Both the position numbers and the translations under genes were made by a program. Shown here piece after piece: positions 39,913 through 52,716 of a DNA stretch of 64,000 nt. The notes beneath the pieces are model-generated. The model ran no database searches, was not told where the DNA came from, and saw nothing but the letters and a program-made list of their open reading frames with translations. Origin of the DNA: Lethocerus indicus (taxonomy: Eukaryota; Arthropoda; Insecta; Hemiptera; Belostomatidae); assembly GCA_019843655.1 (NCBI GenBank), contig JACDQD010000003.1, positions 13,456,925 to 13,520,924 on the forward strand, written 5' to 3'. The first letter of the stretch is position 1. Each line of letters starts with the position of its first letter.

Positions 39913-41789
39913 ATGAGTGAATTTATTACTATTCAAGGTTTGTACTTTTGTAAGTCAATCGGTTTTGAAATTGTCGACACGAAGAATATGACGTAGAAGT
40001 GTTATTAGTGGGTAGGGTATTTTGAAAGGATTTGTTATTTGAAAGAATGCTAGCAATTAAGTTGTGTTTATAACAATACTTTATAATGAAACTTATTAAA
40101 TGCAGTCGCTACCTAGCTGTAAGAAAGAAACGAAATATTAAGAAAATGGAAGTTGCAGTAAGAAGAGAAGAAGGATTATACTGCACTCATACAAGAAACA
40201 AACATATCCTAATAGACAACACATTGTATAATACCAGACAGAGCTTATTGTTCTGATAACTCTTAAAATTAGTGGGGGTGACTAATATTTATTTTGTAAT
40301 CAGAAGTGATTTCTTAATTGCATATATATGCATTTGATGTTTCATCAATGAAATTAAGTGCTCAAGTGTGGACCAATGTTATCATTCTGGATTAATGTAT
40401 TTGTGGAATCATTTTAATGAAATATTAATTTATTTTTACCCAATAATTCAAATATGCTTACAGAAAGTAATTGTAGAAGAAGCTAATATGAAATAATTAT
40501 TCCAGGAATTTGTTTTAAAATTGTTTAATTGTTTATCACTTCTTTGGGATCAGTTTTGAAACCATTCCTTTTTTTAGTTGGACAATGTGGCAATCAAATT
40601 GGAAGTGTATTCTGGCCTCTTGTAATGCAGGAGTATGGTATACTAGGCAAGGATGACCATAATAAACCTTCTCATAAGAAAATTCAAAGTGATGCACTAC
40701 ATTCTTTTTTTTATAATCCAATGAACAAAAATGTTGGTACTATTTCAGAATTGAAGAAGGCTAATGTGAAAGCTAGAGTAAGGTTGAGATTTTTTTCTGA
40801 TTAGTATTATAACTGATTTGTGCTTAGTGTTTAGCATTTTTGATACCTGATATTATAGGCCTTGCTAATAGATATGGAAGAAAGTGTAGTTCAGAGGTTC
40901 CAAACAGGTCCACTGAGAGATTTCTTTGACCGAGCATGTTCTCTTACAAATTATCCTGGCTCAGGAAATAACTGGTATGTAGAATAAGACAGATATTATT
41001 AATTTATTTTAATATTACATGACATTCCATCTAATGTGTATTGCAAGTGAGTATTATGTTTAAGATATGATGGCTTGGGTTAAAGATGATAGAAAAATTA
41101 CCCAGGGACTGCAGTGGCCAATGGTTAAGGAGGTAGGTTCCATTGAACCATTGTGGAGTGGAAATTTGATTCTTGTTGCTGTTTTAAAATTCTTTGCCCA
41201 TGATGTTATGTTAAGTTAGCTTAATTGCTTAATGCAAGTTTTATACCCTAGCTTGTAGGTCAGTAAGAAAAAAATAACCATTGGCTATAAACAGTAACTA
41301 AGTTCTTTTTTTATTTATATGTTTCTTCAATCTATTTTAGGGATCAATAGGAAGGCTAGGATTGATAGAGTTTCAAAATGTCATAAGGTGTTCAAGGTGC
41401 ATTAGGAGCAGATAGTTCTGAAATGGCTACAGTCATAATGTATACTTTCTGAAATTCCGTGTTATTAAATTTCAGTTGTTGAAAATATACATTCAATATA
41501 TATCCCAAGGGTTTATCCTTTACATATCACATGATTATAACAGTTTTTTATTTGTTTGTGAACAATCAATATAATTTCTCATTGTCCTATATAAGATAAG
41601 CTAAAAATATATAATTTACCAACTTAATATTAGGATTAGGCTTATAATAGAAATTGCATAATTTGCTTCTGTCAAAATGTAATATGTGGCTTTTTTGTTG
41701 TGATCATTCTTTATTGCTTCTCAAGAATTTATTTTCTACTTCTTTGGTTGGAAATAGGTAAAATCTACTAATCTGTGGTTTAAATGAGG

Positions 41790-41870
<81 letters not shown>

Positions 41871-44420
41871 AAACAATGCTTAATTTCTTCAATAGGGCTG
41901 TTGGATATTATACTCATGGGAATGAGCATAAAACAACAATTGAAGAAATGCTTCGTTCAGCTGCAGAAAAGTGTGATTATCTACATTGTTTCTTAACATT
42001 GTTTTCTCTTGGTGGAGGTACTGGATCAGGTCTTGGAAGTGCAATATTATCTGTTCTTGAACAAGATTTTCCTAAAGTGGACAGGTTTCTTGAAAAAAAT
42101 TATTCTTAATGAAATGAGTCATATTATAATTATACATGTTTGTTCTATGTAATATTATATTTACATCATTATTTTTTTTAACGACAAAAACATTCAAAGT
42201 TTAATTTCCAGAATTGCTACATGTGTTCATCCTGGAATAAATAATGATGTTGTGACAAGTCCATACAATATTGCATTGTCATTTCGAAAACTTTTAGATC
42301 ATGCAACTTTAGTGCTTCCTGTTGATAATAAGGTTAGTTACTCAAAATTTTAATTAATTGTTTATTATTCATGCTAATTTTATTGTAAATAACTTATCTT
42401 ATCACCTCTTATTTACGTATTGAAGGCTTTACTAGATTTATGTGAACGTTTAAGAGCTCCTAAAGAATTAAAAACATGGAAACCTTATAACAATGTTAAT
42501 ACTGTAATTGCAAAAATGCTTCTGAATTTGACGAGGTATGTAATAATTCTTTGGCTTTGTTGAAATGTAATTTTACAAAACAATTTACATGAAAATTGTA
42601 TAAATTGATCCTTAAATAACATTAATAATATTTACTTTGGTATTCTAGTGGTGCACGTTTTCCAGGGTCTTTAAATCTAGACATAAATGACTTGTCAACA
42701 AACATGGTACCATTTTATAAACTAAATTTTCTTTCAAGTAGCTTATTTCCAATAAAATTTCCAAAAGCTAATGAAACAGCATTTATAAACAGGTAACTAA
42801 ATTATGTCTAGTATTTTTTTAGTTCTAAAAAGAAATGTAAATATTCTACTTTAATTTATGTATATCAATTTATGAGTTAATGTTTGAATTCATTTATAAC
42901 TCCTCATCATATCATCATGTAATCCTTTGTTTTTTTTCTATAACCTTAATTCAGCTAAATAAGGTGTTCTGTACTGTCGGTTTGTTACACGAATTTGTCT
43001 CTAGGCAGAGACAAGACTGTTTTTTCACTCGATACAATGTCTTCTGCACTGTAATATATCTTGTATGTGTATTTAATATTCTTAACTTTAATAATAATTA
43101 ATGAAGTTTTTGTATGGAATGTTCTCATTTATACTTTATTGTAGAGAGACAGAACAGATATATAGAGTTTGCTCAAGGGACAACCAACTTCTTAGAATTG
43201 ATCCTATGAAGGGATATTTTCTAGGTGCAACATTAATTAGCAGGGGAAAAATATCTCAAGAAAATTTGCGCAAAAATGTGGAGAGGTAATTGTTGTATAT
43301 CAAAATATAAATGCTTTTATATTTAATAAAATTTAAAAGCTTTTGTATTGTAATAATTGTATTGAACTGGCTTTATATCATTATTATCCCATTTATATTA
43401 ATTAATGTTACTATCAATTAATTTTTCAGATTAAATAAAAGGACGAAATTTATAAAATGGGCTAGACCTGGGATAAAGCTTTCTCATTGTTCATTTTCAT
43501 CTCATGACCACCCAAACACATTCCTGCTTCTTGCAAATACTACAAGTATGGCAGATCTCTTTGATGAAGCATTGCAGCATTATGAAAAACTTTATCGAAG
43601 GAAGGTAATTGATGATCATTGTTATTCTTCATATAGGTATTAGTTTGAATATAAAAAAATGGAAATAATTTTTAGATCTTGCCTTAAGTGCTACATATTA
43701 ACCCTTAAAAGTTGTACCCAGTCATAATGTCATTGTCAGTGTTCTTAGGGTAATCCCTTCATCTGTGTCCATACCTCATCATGCATACTCTTTTTATTAA
43801 TTTAATCTTGTATAGTGTTTACATTTACATTATTGGTATCCCCAAAAATATAAGTCAGGAGTCAGTCCTAGACTGCCAAATAGACCTGTTGAAGTTATAC
43901 AGATAATGATCTGACTACAAAATATCACTATATTTATTACAAAATTGATTATTCCTTTTCTTTATCTTATATTTCTTAATTACTTTTTATTTGTGGAAAT
44001 GGTAAGTATTTTATTATTTTTTCATATTCTATTTTGTATTACAAAAAATAAATATCGAGATCTATTGAATTTGTTCTTTTCTTTATACAATGTCTACAGG
44101 TGTACAAATCCTTACTCATGGTATTGTTAGAGATTAATACCCTTTGGAAAGAAGGGTACAGGCAACATTTAATAATTTTTGTATTGGAGCATTACATGTT
44201 AATGATATTTTATTATTTAATATTTAAACATTTATTTTACCAAATTAAAAACTTATATTGCTTTTTATTTTATTTACAGGCTCATTTACACCATTATGTG
44301 AATGTTGAGGGGTTTTCTGTTGAAGAATTTTCTGAAACCCAAGAAGCTCTTTTAGATATTATTAACCAGTACAGTAAATGCCAACAAGAAATTTGTATAC
44401 CTAGATTTAAAGTACTGTAA
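39913..44420 (+). CDS. TUBE1: Epsilon-tubulin
   Basis: Divergent tubulin needed for centriole triplet microtubules and basal bodies, part of the zeta/epsilon/delta module. Exons: 39913-39937, 40578-40777, 40859-40974, 41896-42084, 42212-42332, 42426-42535, 42649-42792, 43145-43285, 43430-43604, 44280-44420; 453 residues (human 475) and all phases close. The N terminus has VGQCGNQIG. The nucleotide loop GGGTGSGLG lies at ~153-161. The subfamily segments LLIDMEESVVQ, TGPLRDFFD and TNYPGSGNNWAVGY mirror vertebrate epsilon-tubulin, as do LLNLTSGARFPGSLN and the helix-12 region KAHLHHYVNVEGF. It lacks the acidic tail of alpha/beta-tubulin. The start is a tiny 25-base exon, supported by frame and by its conservation in the duplicate. 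Divergent partner: NEMP. The 3' end converges on the M1 gene 337 bp away. Confidence 0.95.
41105..41225 (+). mobile_element. tRNA-derived SINE-like element in epsilon-tubulin intron
   Basis: A-box-like AGTGGCCAATGG, GTAGGTTC, then a B-box-like ATTTGATTCTTG and a body with GCCCATGATGTTATG. This is the same arrangement as at 24086-24210, with clear partial identity across the first 70 bases. Confidence 0.5.
41793..41867. repeat. Compound (TA)n(TG)n microsatellite
   Basis: About 45 bases of TA followed by about 30 bases of TG, ending 28 bases before the acceptor of epsilon-tubulin exon 4 (41896). Confidence 0.95.
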
Positions 44421-44757
44421 CCACTACAAAACATGCAGTCATAGAAACTGTATTGCATGATTTTGATTTTCATCACTACTACATTGGGATTAATTGTTAC
44501 AATTTTATTTGCTGCTACATATATGTAAACATAAAAACGGTTATTTAGTTCCTAATTTCAATTTCAAAAAGCAGTTTCAAATATTAATTGTAAATCCACA
44601 TTGTAGACACATGTAGTATTTCTCATGTGATATTTGAACCTTTATAAATTTAATTTTAAATATACTTTTCATTTATAAACAGTTTATTCTAAAACTATAA
44701 GTATTCTAAAGGTATTTTTCTAGATTCAGAAATGTTAAAATAACTATTGACAATTCT
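44421..44757. other. Convergent 3' UTRs of epsilon-tubulin and the M1 gene
   Basis: 337 bases between the two stop codons on opposite strands; no coding content seen. Confidence 0.6.
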
Positions 44758-47700
44758 CTAAATTCCTTTCCGGTTATGTGATACTACAACAACATCTTGA
44801 AATTTAAAGCGTTGTGGAGGCCATGAAGTTTCCATTGTGTAATTGAGCCAATTTTCAACTGCGGGTGTACTTTCCTTTGCCCATTTTACTCGGGACTGCA
44901 CACGGCTTACACAGTCTTCTGCAGTATTCAACGCACTTCCAAAGTCTGATCTTTTCTCATTTATTAATTCATTGACCTAAATGTTTGAGGGATATTTTGA
45001 TCATTAATGTTAATTAATGTTTTTGTGTTTGATGCGTGAATTTTTATTAGAAAAATATATGCTTCAAAAATATTACCTGTTGCAGCCCATCTTCTGTTCT
45101 GAAATTACCCATTGCTGATTGTATGAGGTATTCCCACAAACTACCTTTTACTCTGAAAAACATGATTAGTTTTATGTCGATGCATTTGACATCATATTTA
45201 TTATAATATATTTATATAATTGAACATCAACTTGTATGAAATATTATTGAATGCAATTAGGTTTACTTTGCTTTTAGTCTATCCCAGTTAGATTTCAGAA
45301 AGTTGAAAAGTGTTGTATATCCAATACTTTCTCCTGATACTGCAGTCAACATAACAAACCTATCTTCATCAGTAAATTTTTGATTGTAATTCTCATCTAG
45401 GAATGTAGTGTTGAATAGACTGAAAAATTCAACGCATGGACTAGTTTCATTTTTTTATGACTATTTCAGTTTTGTTATTGAAATGATTATATTTGTTTGA
45501 TTTCCTTACGCTTCATATTTCCTCTGGTCGTGTGGACATCCAGCTATAGTTTTCATAAGGAAATTTCGTTCCGATCTTGATCTGTTATGTGGAAAGTTGA
45601 AAAGTCGGCTAAGAGCAAAATGCCATTCATCATAACTTCCCCATGCCATAACTGGACATAGATGGCTGCTTGCAATTCTAGAAAATATTCTCTCAATTGC
45701 CAAAAGAAAAATGTATTGGAATTGTTTTTTGGTCCTTCATTGAACAAAAATCTTTTTGAAATATTAAGATTAAGTTCCCAATGATAAGCTGGTTTGTAAA
45801 ACAGAATGTTTCCTTTCTGAATTTGGTAAGGTAGTGCTTATGTAATCAGCCCCAAAATTGCCTAAATTGTACGAGCTTGTATTATTTTATGAGGCGTTGT
45901 AGTTGTATTAAACTCACGGTATTCCATCATCGGGATGTGTTGCGTTGACCCAAATAGCAAATAGTGTCCTTGCGTTATCCACACATGGGCTAAATCCAGT
46001 TTGACAGAGCAGATGTCTAGTTTTGATTCTTAATTCAGTTTTCCATGAGGACTTATCTTCTTCTCCAAGGGCATCCAATACTGGTATCAGTAAACCTTTG
46101 AGATATGCCTGTAAAAATGCATAAGCAATTATTTCCTGGGTGGGGGGATTTATAGTGTCGACAAGCATTTGGAGTATAGTTACAAAAAATTTATTAATTA
46201 AAATAGTATACTAAAATAGGTATACAGTCACAAAAATGACAACTATTTGACCTTTTAAGAATAGCCTGAATTGCTCCCCTCATTGGCTTAAATCACGGTT
46301 ATTAAATGGCTGGCACTTTTTCAATATTATCTGTTTTTGCTACATTTTCAAATTGGTAGACCAAATTCTTGTTCAACAGACTCCGTTGACAATGCTGTTC
46401 TAGATATCAGTGTTGGAAATTTACTTTTTTATTTTGATGTGTGATTTCGTGAGAAACGTTTTACAGTTCTTTCTTTAAAAGTTTCAAATTAAAAGGATCA
46501 ATTCATACAGAACCAGATGCTAAAGAAATAATTTCCATAAAGTCTTTTTTGGGTTATAGAATACAACTTTTTCTCACATCTAAATTTTGAGCCGCTGTTG
46601 TGCCTTGAAATCTCTTGCGCAATCTCTCAGCTAATGGATAGAATGTCCTCCATACTTCCGGCGCTTTTTCAGTTTTAAGTGTTGATGTTACTTGTAGGGC
46701 TGTAACTGTACTCAAATGACCTGAAAGGGCCAGGGTCAAAGAATCGTGTAAGAGCTGTGCTCGTATTGTTGGCGATAGCGTTTTCATGTTATCTGTCAGT
46801 CTTTTCCAGCTTTCAGTATCGTAATTGACCAAGTACGGACCTGTAATTAATTTCATGGATTTCTTAACATACAAAATGTAAGTTATAAAAAGAACAGCCT
46901 TTAACACAATCTAGCGAATTAATCATATTTTTCTGTAATATCGAAAAAATTAAAATCTTAACATCGTGCTGCTAATTATCGTCTAAAATATTATCATTAT
47001 TATTATATTCTTTACTGATGCAATGCTATTGTCTACCTAGAATAATATAACGGGTTTGAGAAATATATGATACGGTTCCTGAACATCAGAAGGCAATAAA
47101 AGTTAAATAAAAATATCTGAAATTATTTGATGATATTGAATATTCACCTGTACTTCCTGGGTTAAGTATAGTGTAGCTTGAAGTAGTAAAATTTTGACAC
47201 GTGAAATAATGTTGTTCCGGCTTTAGCCATGACAGTAATGTAGGGTCATTAGAATCAGTATTGGATACGATAAGAGGCAGCCACCAACCAGCTTGCTTCT
47301 CCACTCCTCCTTTCTTAACCACTTTTGACCAACTGTTTTCTAGGTTATCTAGAAATTCTTCCTAGAAGTGTATTAAAATGGATATTTAAAAAAGACCCTT
47401 ACATTCATGCGAGTATGGTATAGAGCTGGAATTTATTCACTGTTTAGATTGCGCATTGTTGTGTACTGACTTGCGTGAAAGTAGTAGTGTTAGTTGCATA
47501 ATCTGTGGACACTGTCACTAATGGTATTCGTTTGTGGAGCCATTGTTTAGTTATTTCCCAGAGAGATAGTGTCGGTGCCAATTTGTTGTCAACCCACGCC
47601 TGTTCAGTTATGACTTGCCATAAATCTTCTTCCGAGTACGACTTGAATTCTCTTTAAATTAAGTAATAAAAAAATTACTCATTGAAATGGCCATATATGT

Positions 47701-50700
47701 GGGTGTGTGTGTGTGTGTGTGTATGAAGAAATCAGTAACATGTAAGAAGAATACATACTTTTTGGCAAGGAAGTTTTGAATTGACTGTTTGAAAGTAGAT
47801 GACCCAAATACCTTCTCAAACATCTGCATCAGTAGCGATACTGTAATAAATATATGCATATCATAAAGTCCGTGCAATAAAGTCCATTTTAAGTGCATTG
47901 CCAACTAAAAGAAATTAGCTGTACAACAGAAAAAGTGAACAGAAAAAGTTTTACATTATGCTATTGAATAATGCAATTTAAATTTTTTGAAGTATTTTAA
48001 CAATAGGAAATGTTTAATTAAGTACGTATTTTGATATTTGCTCAACCTATTTCATTTTACTTGTTACTGTTATAATTCTGGTTCTAAATTTTACTGTATA
48101 ATCTAATAAGATTATTAATTTATAATATTACTCTACCTTTGTGGTTTTTTTTGTAAGTTTCTTGGAACAATCGTTCATTTCGTTTTGACTCTACTTTTAG
48201 TTCTAAAAATTTTAGTTGATCCGGTTTTTAAGGGGTCAAATATTGTGGTGGAAATAATAGGACTTAAAGGGAAAAGCCGAAATATAAATTCAAGTCGAGT
48301 TACCTCTGGTTTCCACTATAATTTTTCCTTGCTCCTTGTCCAGGCCATAATTCCATGGTTTTCCAAGTTCAAGAACTAAAGTGTGGAAGCTTCCCAAGTT
48401 CCAGTTGTACATCGTTGGTTCTAACTGTTAATTGTAGTTTCAAAAATAAAATCTAAAATAAGCACACTTATTTAGTCTAGTTGGATTTTTTAGTTAAATG
48501 ATGAACATAGTCAACGGACTGTCTGTTCAATTAACAGAGATTTCGTTAATTACTAAGAAGCAATTTCATTCCGTTTCGCTTATAAACAAAAATGTTTATT
48601 TCCTGGATATTACGAAAATATGCCCTTATTTATTTATTTAGCATTAGGAAAAACAAGTAATTATGGTGCAGCATTAAGAGGTGATGAAATGAATGGGAAT
48701 AGAAAATGGTTCAAAATCGAAACTGGTCAATCGAGGATTATCATTCTTTTGATTGTTTTCTTACACAACAATAGTTATACTTACAAAGGTTTATTGCTTA
48801 CCGGCTTCAAGATAGATAAAGAAGTGTATAATCTGAGTACAATTTTACGTTATTCATAAATTATGAAGTACAGGTAAAATTGTCTCGAGATATCCCAGGA
48901 ATGGTCTTCTCCGATTTCATGAATTTCACCCCCAATGGCTATATAAAGTTTAAATTACATGAAAAACTTAGTGGGGAAGTTGCATTACCATAAAAATAGA
49001 CTGAAGAGTAATTGGGAATTCAATAGACTACCACTGAGTATATGGCTAAGAGAGTATTACCAGGTATCTAGCTGGAATATGATCTCTGGCTGTCTACCTG
49101 TTTTGCGACAATTGTCGCCAAAAAATGAGCAAGACCAGTTGTTACTGTGGACTCGTTGAAAGGTGTTGCTAGGTGACTGAGCCATTGCATCGCAGCTGAT
49201 TTTGCAATACGGTGAGTTAACCAGTAAGTATTGCCGTTCATCAAGTCGCTTTCCCTGGAGAAGAATGCGCAGGCTTAAAAGTTATAAGTATCTTTCGATT
49301 ATAGAATTCACCGTGCAATATTTCGTATGTGTTATTACTTAAACCACTGCAGGCCCCAAGAGTTCTTAGGTTTGTCTTCCATATACCCTGGTAAAGCGAT
49401 TAAATTCAAATGTGGTAGAGGGTAGGGCCTCGATAGGTATAGTTCTAAAGATACTAACACCGAAGGAAGTAATTGTTGAGCTTTGCTTAATGTCGAAACA
49501 AAATCGTTTCGACCCCATATTCCTATTTTTATTCCGTCTGAAAAAAAAACATTTTCTATATTGATATGGAAGTGAGAGATCGATTATTAGGTTGAGATTT
49601 GTATGCTTTTTTCTCTTCAAGCTGATAATTATGTAAGATAATATTGGAAACGCTCTGATGACATTTCTATTACCTGTTTGAAGATACTCAACCTGTGGCA
49701 TTTTAAAATCTGATATAAAGAGACCTAAGGAATTTACTGTCATTAGTGGTGTTCTGACAAATTGATGTCTTACCCACAGCCCGTCTTTTGTCCTGAAAGA
49801 GAAGTAAAGGTGTATGTAGGAAGAAATGATGATATTCTATTAGGAAAGTGTTTTACATTTCAAGTTTATTTAAAATTTGTCATGTAATTATGTCGTAATA
49901 TCATAATGATTATTGCATTATTATCAACCCAATTAAGTGTCGATTTGGGTTAATAGCTATGTGCGTTAAAAGAAAAGCGAGGTGTTGAAGATTTACGTTG
50001 GATATATTAACAAATATAATTGAGGTGCGATGGATTTAAATTATATTTTTACTCACAAGTTAGTCTCTTCTTCAGTTGGCATGTTAGATAGAGCAGCGTA
50101 TTCTCTTTTGTGGATGACGCTGACCTCAAACCACGATTTCAAAAATGGCTTGTCAAAGCAAGGAAATATTTGATTTACTTGGCCGACCTGCGGACTTAAT
50201 ACGACAAACGACCTGAAAGTAGGAGAGGTATTTTCTGTTCAATTTATCATTAAATTATTTCTGGGCAAATACATCTTAGCAGTTACAGTTTGATAATACG
50301 ATATGTGTTCAAATAACAAACGGAATTAAGAAATGATATAGTATTGAGAAATACTATGTAAGTAATTTCCTTGTACCTAATAACCAAATCTACCTATGCA
50401 AATCGAGTTTGTACTGGAACAGCCCTTGTAGTTTAGGGCCTGTACTTCTGAGCCCACCAATGGTAGGCTAATGAAATTCAATTGAGATATTTACAGGAAT
50501 CTTCCTGTTCTGTTTTTCGGGATTTAAAAACTACATAACGCATATATGTTATTGTTGAAGCTGTACCTTTTCTCCCCGGTTGTTTGGTCTGTGTACGTTC
50601 CTTGGTAGAAAGGGTGATCTGTTTCAGAACCGAGGGATCCATCGAATGGAATATCCAATTGGTAGGTAGCGTCGCGCTGGAGTTTCAAAGAACAGTGAAC

Positions 50701-51081
50701 GATCAACAGGTTGTCTTTTCTCTCGACTTTGCTTACTGATATGGGCCTGATATTGGGGTAAAAATGTAATCAAATTAGTAGAATATCTCACAATTCTTAC
50801 TTAATTTTCAGTCAAAAGTGATAATGCGTGCAAACAGTAAAAGGTGCTTTTTGTGCCTCAGTACAGTTAAATACTTAAAAATACAAAATAAACTAATATC
50901 GGTGAAAGAGGACATAAATAGTTTATAGAACAATATATGTTCTTTTTTAAAGTATGAAGTAGGTATTATATGGAATGGCAGGTGGTACCCTGATTTACTG
51001 ATGGAATACTAGCAGCAACTAATGAAAAGCAGAAACTAGTCCACATCGAATCAAATAAATGAACTGAGAATCAGGTATTAC

Positions 51082-51144
<63 letters not shown>

Positions 51145-51780
51145 CTATTATGTTAAAATAGGAATAATTATGGTAATAACTGTATCACAGAACTTATGTT
51201 TATGTGGATTATAAATTTGATACTTACATATCTTCATCAGATTCTTCATCTGACAAATCTGCATTTGCTAAACGAATGAGTTTGATGTCCTTTTCACCCA
51301 CATTTAAGGAATCATGACAGTTAAGCTCTAAAGCTGTTACTGGTTCAGCACCTTCATGGTAACCAGAATTAAGTTCCGTTATTACAGTAATAAGCTCCCA
51401 GTGATTAAAAAATAAATTGTATGAGCAGTTTTATATTTTGAGTTATTAATTTAATAAATCTCATTTTAGTAAAAGTGATAATAAATATAAATTGAATTTA
51501 AATAATAAATAAATAATGTAATTAAATAATACATGTAATTTATATATACTTATTATAGCTTATAAATTTAACAATGTAACCAATAATAGACAAACATACG
51601 TCTACAAATATTACCTCTGTTAATGATATCTATCCTTACTCTGCCTTTGAAAACACTTTCCCCTGGGTATGGGTGTAGATCAAGTCTATACCCTTTTGGT
51701 TCTATAGGGTACTGTGGCTGTTCATAAAAACTTGCTGCCGCAGTCACAAGAACAGCTAATGGTAGCAGAACCTTCGCCAT
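44758..51780 (-). CDS. Secreted M1 aminopeptidase homologue, predicted catalytically inactive
   Basis: Transcript-order exons: 51615-51780, 51228-51351, 50567-50746, 50057-50212, 49674-49792, 49339-49537, 49098-49254, 48304-48424, 47759-47840, 47471-47651, 47148-47361, 46578-46840, 45918-46108, 45510-45677, 45267-45419, 45077-45152, 44758-44976; 922 residues, one open frame. Signal peptide 1-17, then the M1 beta-domain (YRLDLHPYPGESVFKGRVRI; FPCFDKPFLKSWFEV), catalytic-domain scaffold and ERAP1-like C-terminal domain (GPYLVNYD, AYLKGLLIPVLDALG). Insect aminopeptidase N is the nearest family. The active site is gone: GAMEN is replaced by KPKNS before WGLQWFKE (~304-316). HEXXH is KSAAM (333-337), followed by QWLSHLATP in place of QWFGNLVTP. 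The third zinc ligand in NEGFA is Thr354 (VTTGLA), and the catalytic Tyr aligns with Glu405 (ETRG). The end (SHNRKGI) lacks a GPI-type hydrophobic tail, so it is probably secreted. Confidence 0.88.
51081..51138. repeat. (TA)n microsatellite in M1 gene intron
   Basis: TA array with short CATA ends in the intron between 50746 and 51228. Confidence 0.95.
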
Positions 51781-52191
51781 CTGTCTACCAACACTATAGA
51801 AGTATTTTTTATAAATATTAGTATGTTAAAAGTAAAGAAGCTTACATTCAGCTGGAGCTGCTGTTGTGTCGAAATACAGATTGAAACTGAGAAGGGGAGA
51901 CATGTTAAGGAGCAACTACTTCCTGATTTGCACATATTGTACGCCATTTACTATTCATTTCCTCAATGAAGCATTCATTAAGTGAACTGATTTCAGCTTT
52001 TATTTGAGTTGTTATTATTTAAAATAATAATTTTGATTTATTTCAGTTATATTATATGTTTTAAAATACCTAAATATGTCAAAAAAGTTGAGAAAGTTCA
52101 AAAGAATGCAACAATAACAGTTAATAATTGTATACCTGTTGATCTTTTATTTCCATTCAGTTATTTTGATTAACTCAAGAGGAAATAACAT

Positions 52192-52234
<43 letters not shown>

Positions 52235-52716
52235 AAATAGTAATTTAACAATATTAAAAAATTCTACAGCTCATCGAACTGCAATAGCCACAAGTTCAAA
52301 TATATTATATGAAATTAAAATTAACGAATTAATTCCTCAAATTAAATAAAATACAATGATTATGAATGTATAATTAAATACAATTAGCTAATATTTTATT
52401 ATATCAAGCTTTATATTTATGAATTTAATTAAATGTAATTGAATTATTGAATATTATTATTTTAATTTATATTTGTGTAGAATATTAATAAATATATTTG
52501 TTTATATGCATATGCTTCAATTGCCCTATTTTGGAATTTTCCTTAATATATATATCAAATATAAAATGTTGCGAGAGGTCATTAGATGTTCTATTGATTT
52601 GTAGGCATGAAGCCTTATTAGTTAGTTCTTATAGATTAGTAAGATGTGTTCACAAAAAGCGTTGGCAGTGAAAACTATCTTATTTTGTGGTTTGTATTAA
52701 AGTATGAGTCAAAGAA
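51781..52716. other. Divergent upstream region of the M1 gene and the candidate small gene
   Basis: Non-coding DNA with a (TA)n array at 52193-52231. A 21-base upstream frame (52703-52723) overlaps the start of the candidate plus-strand gene. No promoter element is certain. Confidence 0.45.
52193..52231. repeat. (TA)n microsatellite
   Basis: Perfect TA array in intergenic DNA. Confidence 0.95.

Larger units (their letters stand above)
39184..40037. repeat. Segmental duplicate (original copy) holding the NEMP/epsilon-tubulin promoter
   Basis: Partner of 32232-33023 in the same orientation. It contains NEMP exon 1, the bidirectional promoter, epsilon-tubulin exon 1 and part of each first intron. 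Both complete genes continue from it, which marks it as the source copy. Confidence 0.95.

Noticed and set aside
48959..49159. 66-codon plus-strand frame opposite the M1 gene
   Set aside because: It overlaps the catalytic-region exon of the M1 gene on the other strand and has no features of its own.
49098..49254. M1 exon as a sequencing or frame error hiding HEXXH
   Set aside because: All three frames were read: none contains HEXXH, and only one frame is open and phase-compatible with both neighbouring exons.
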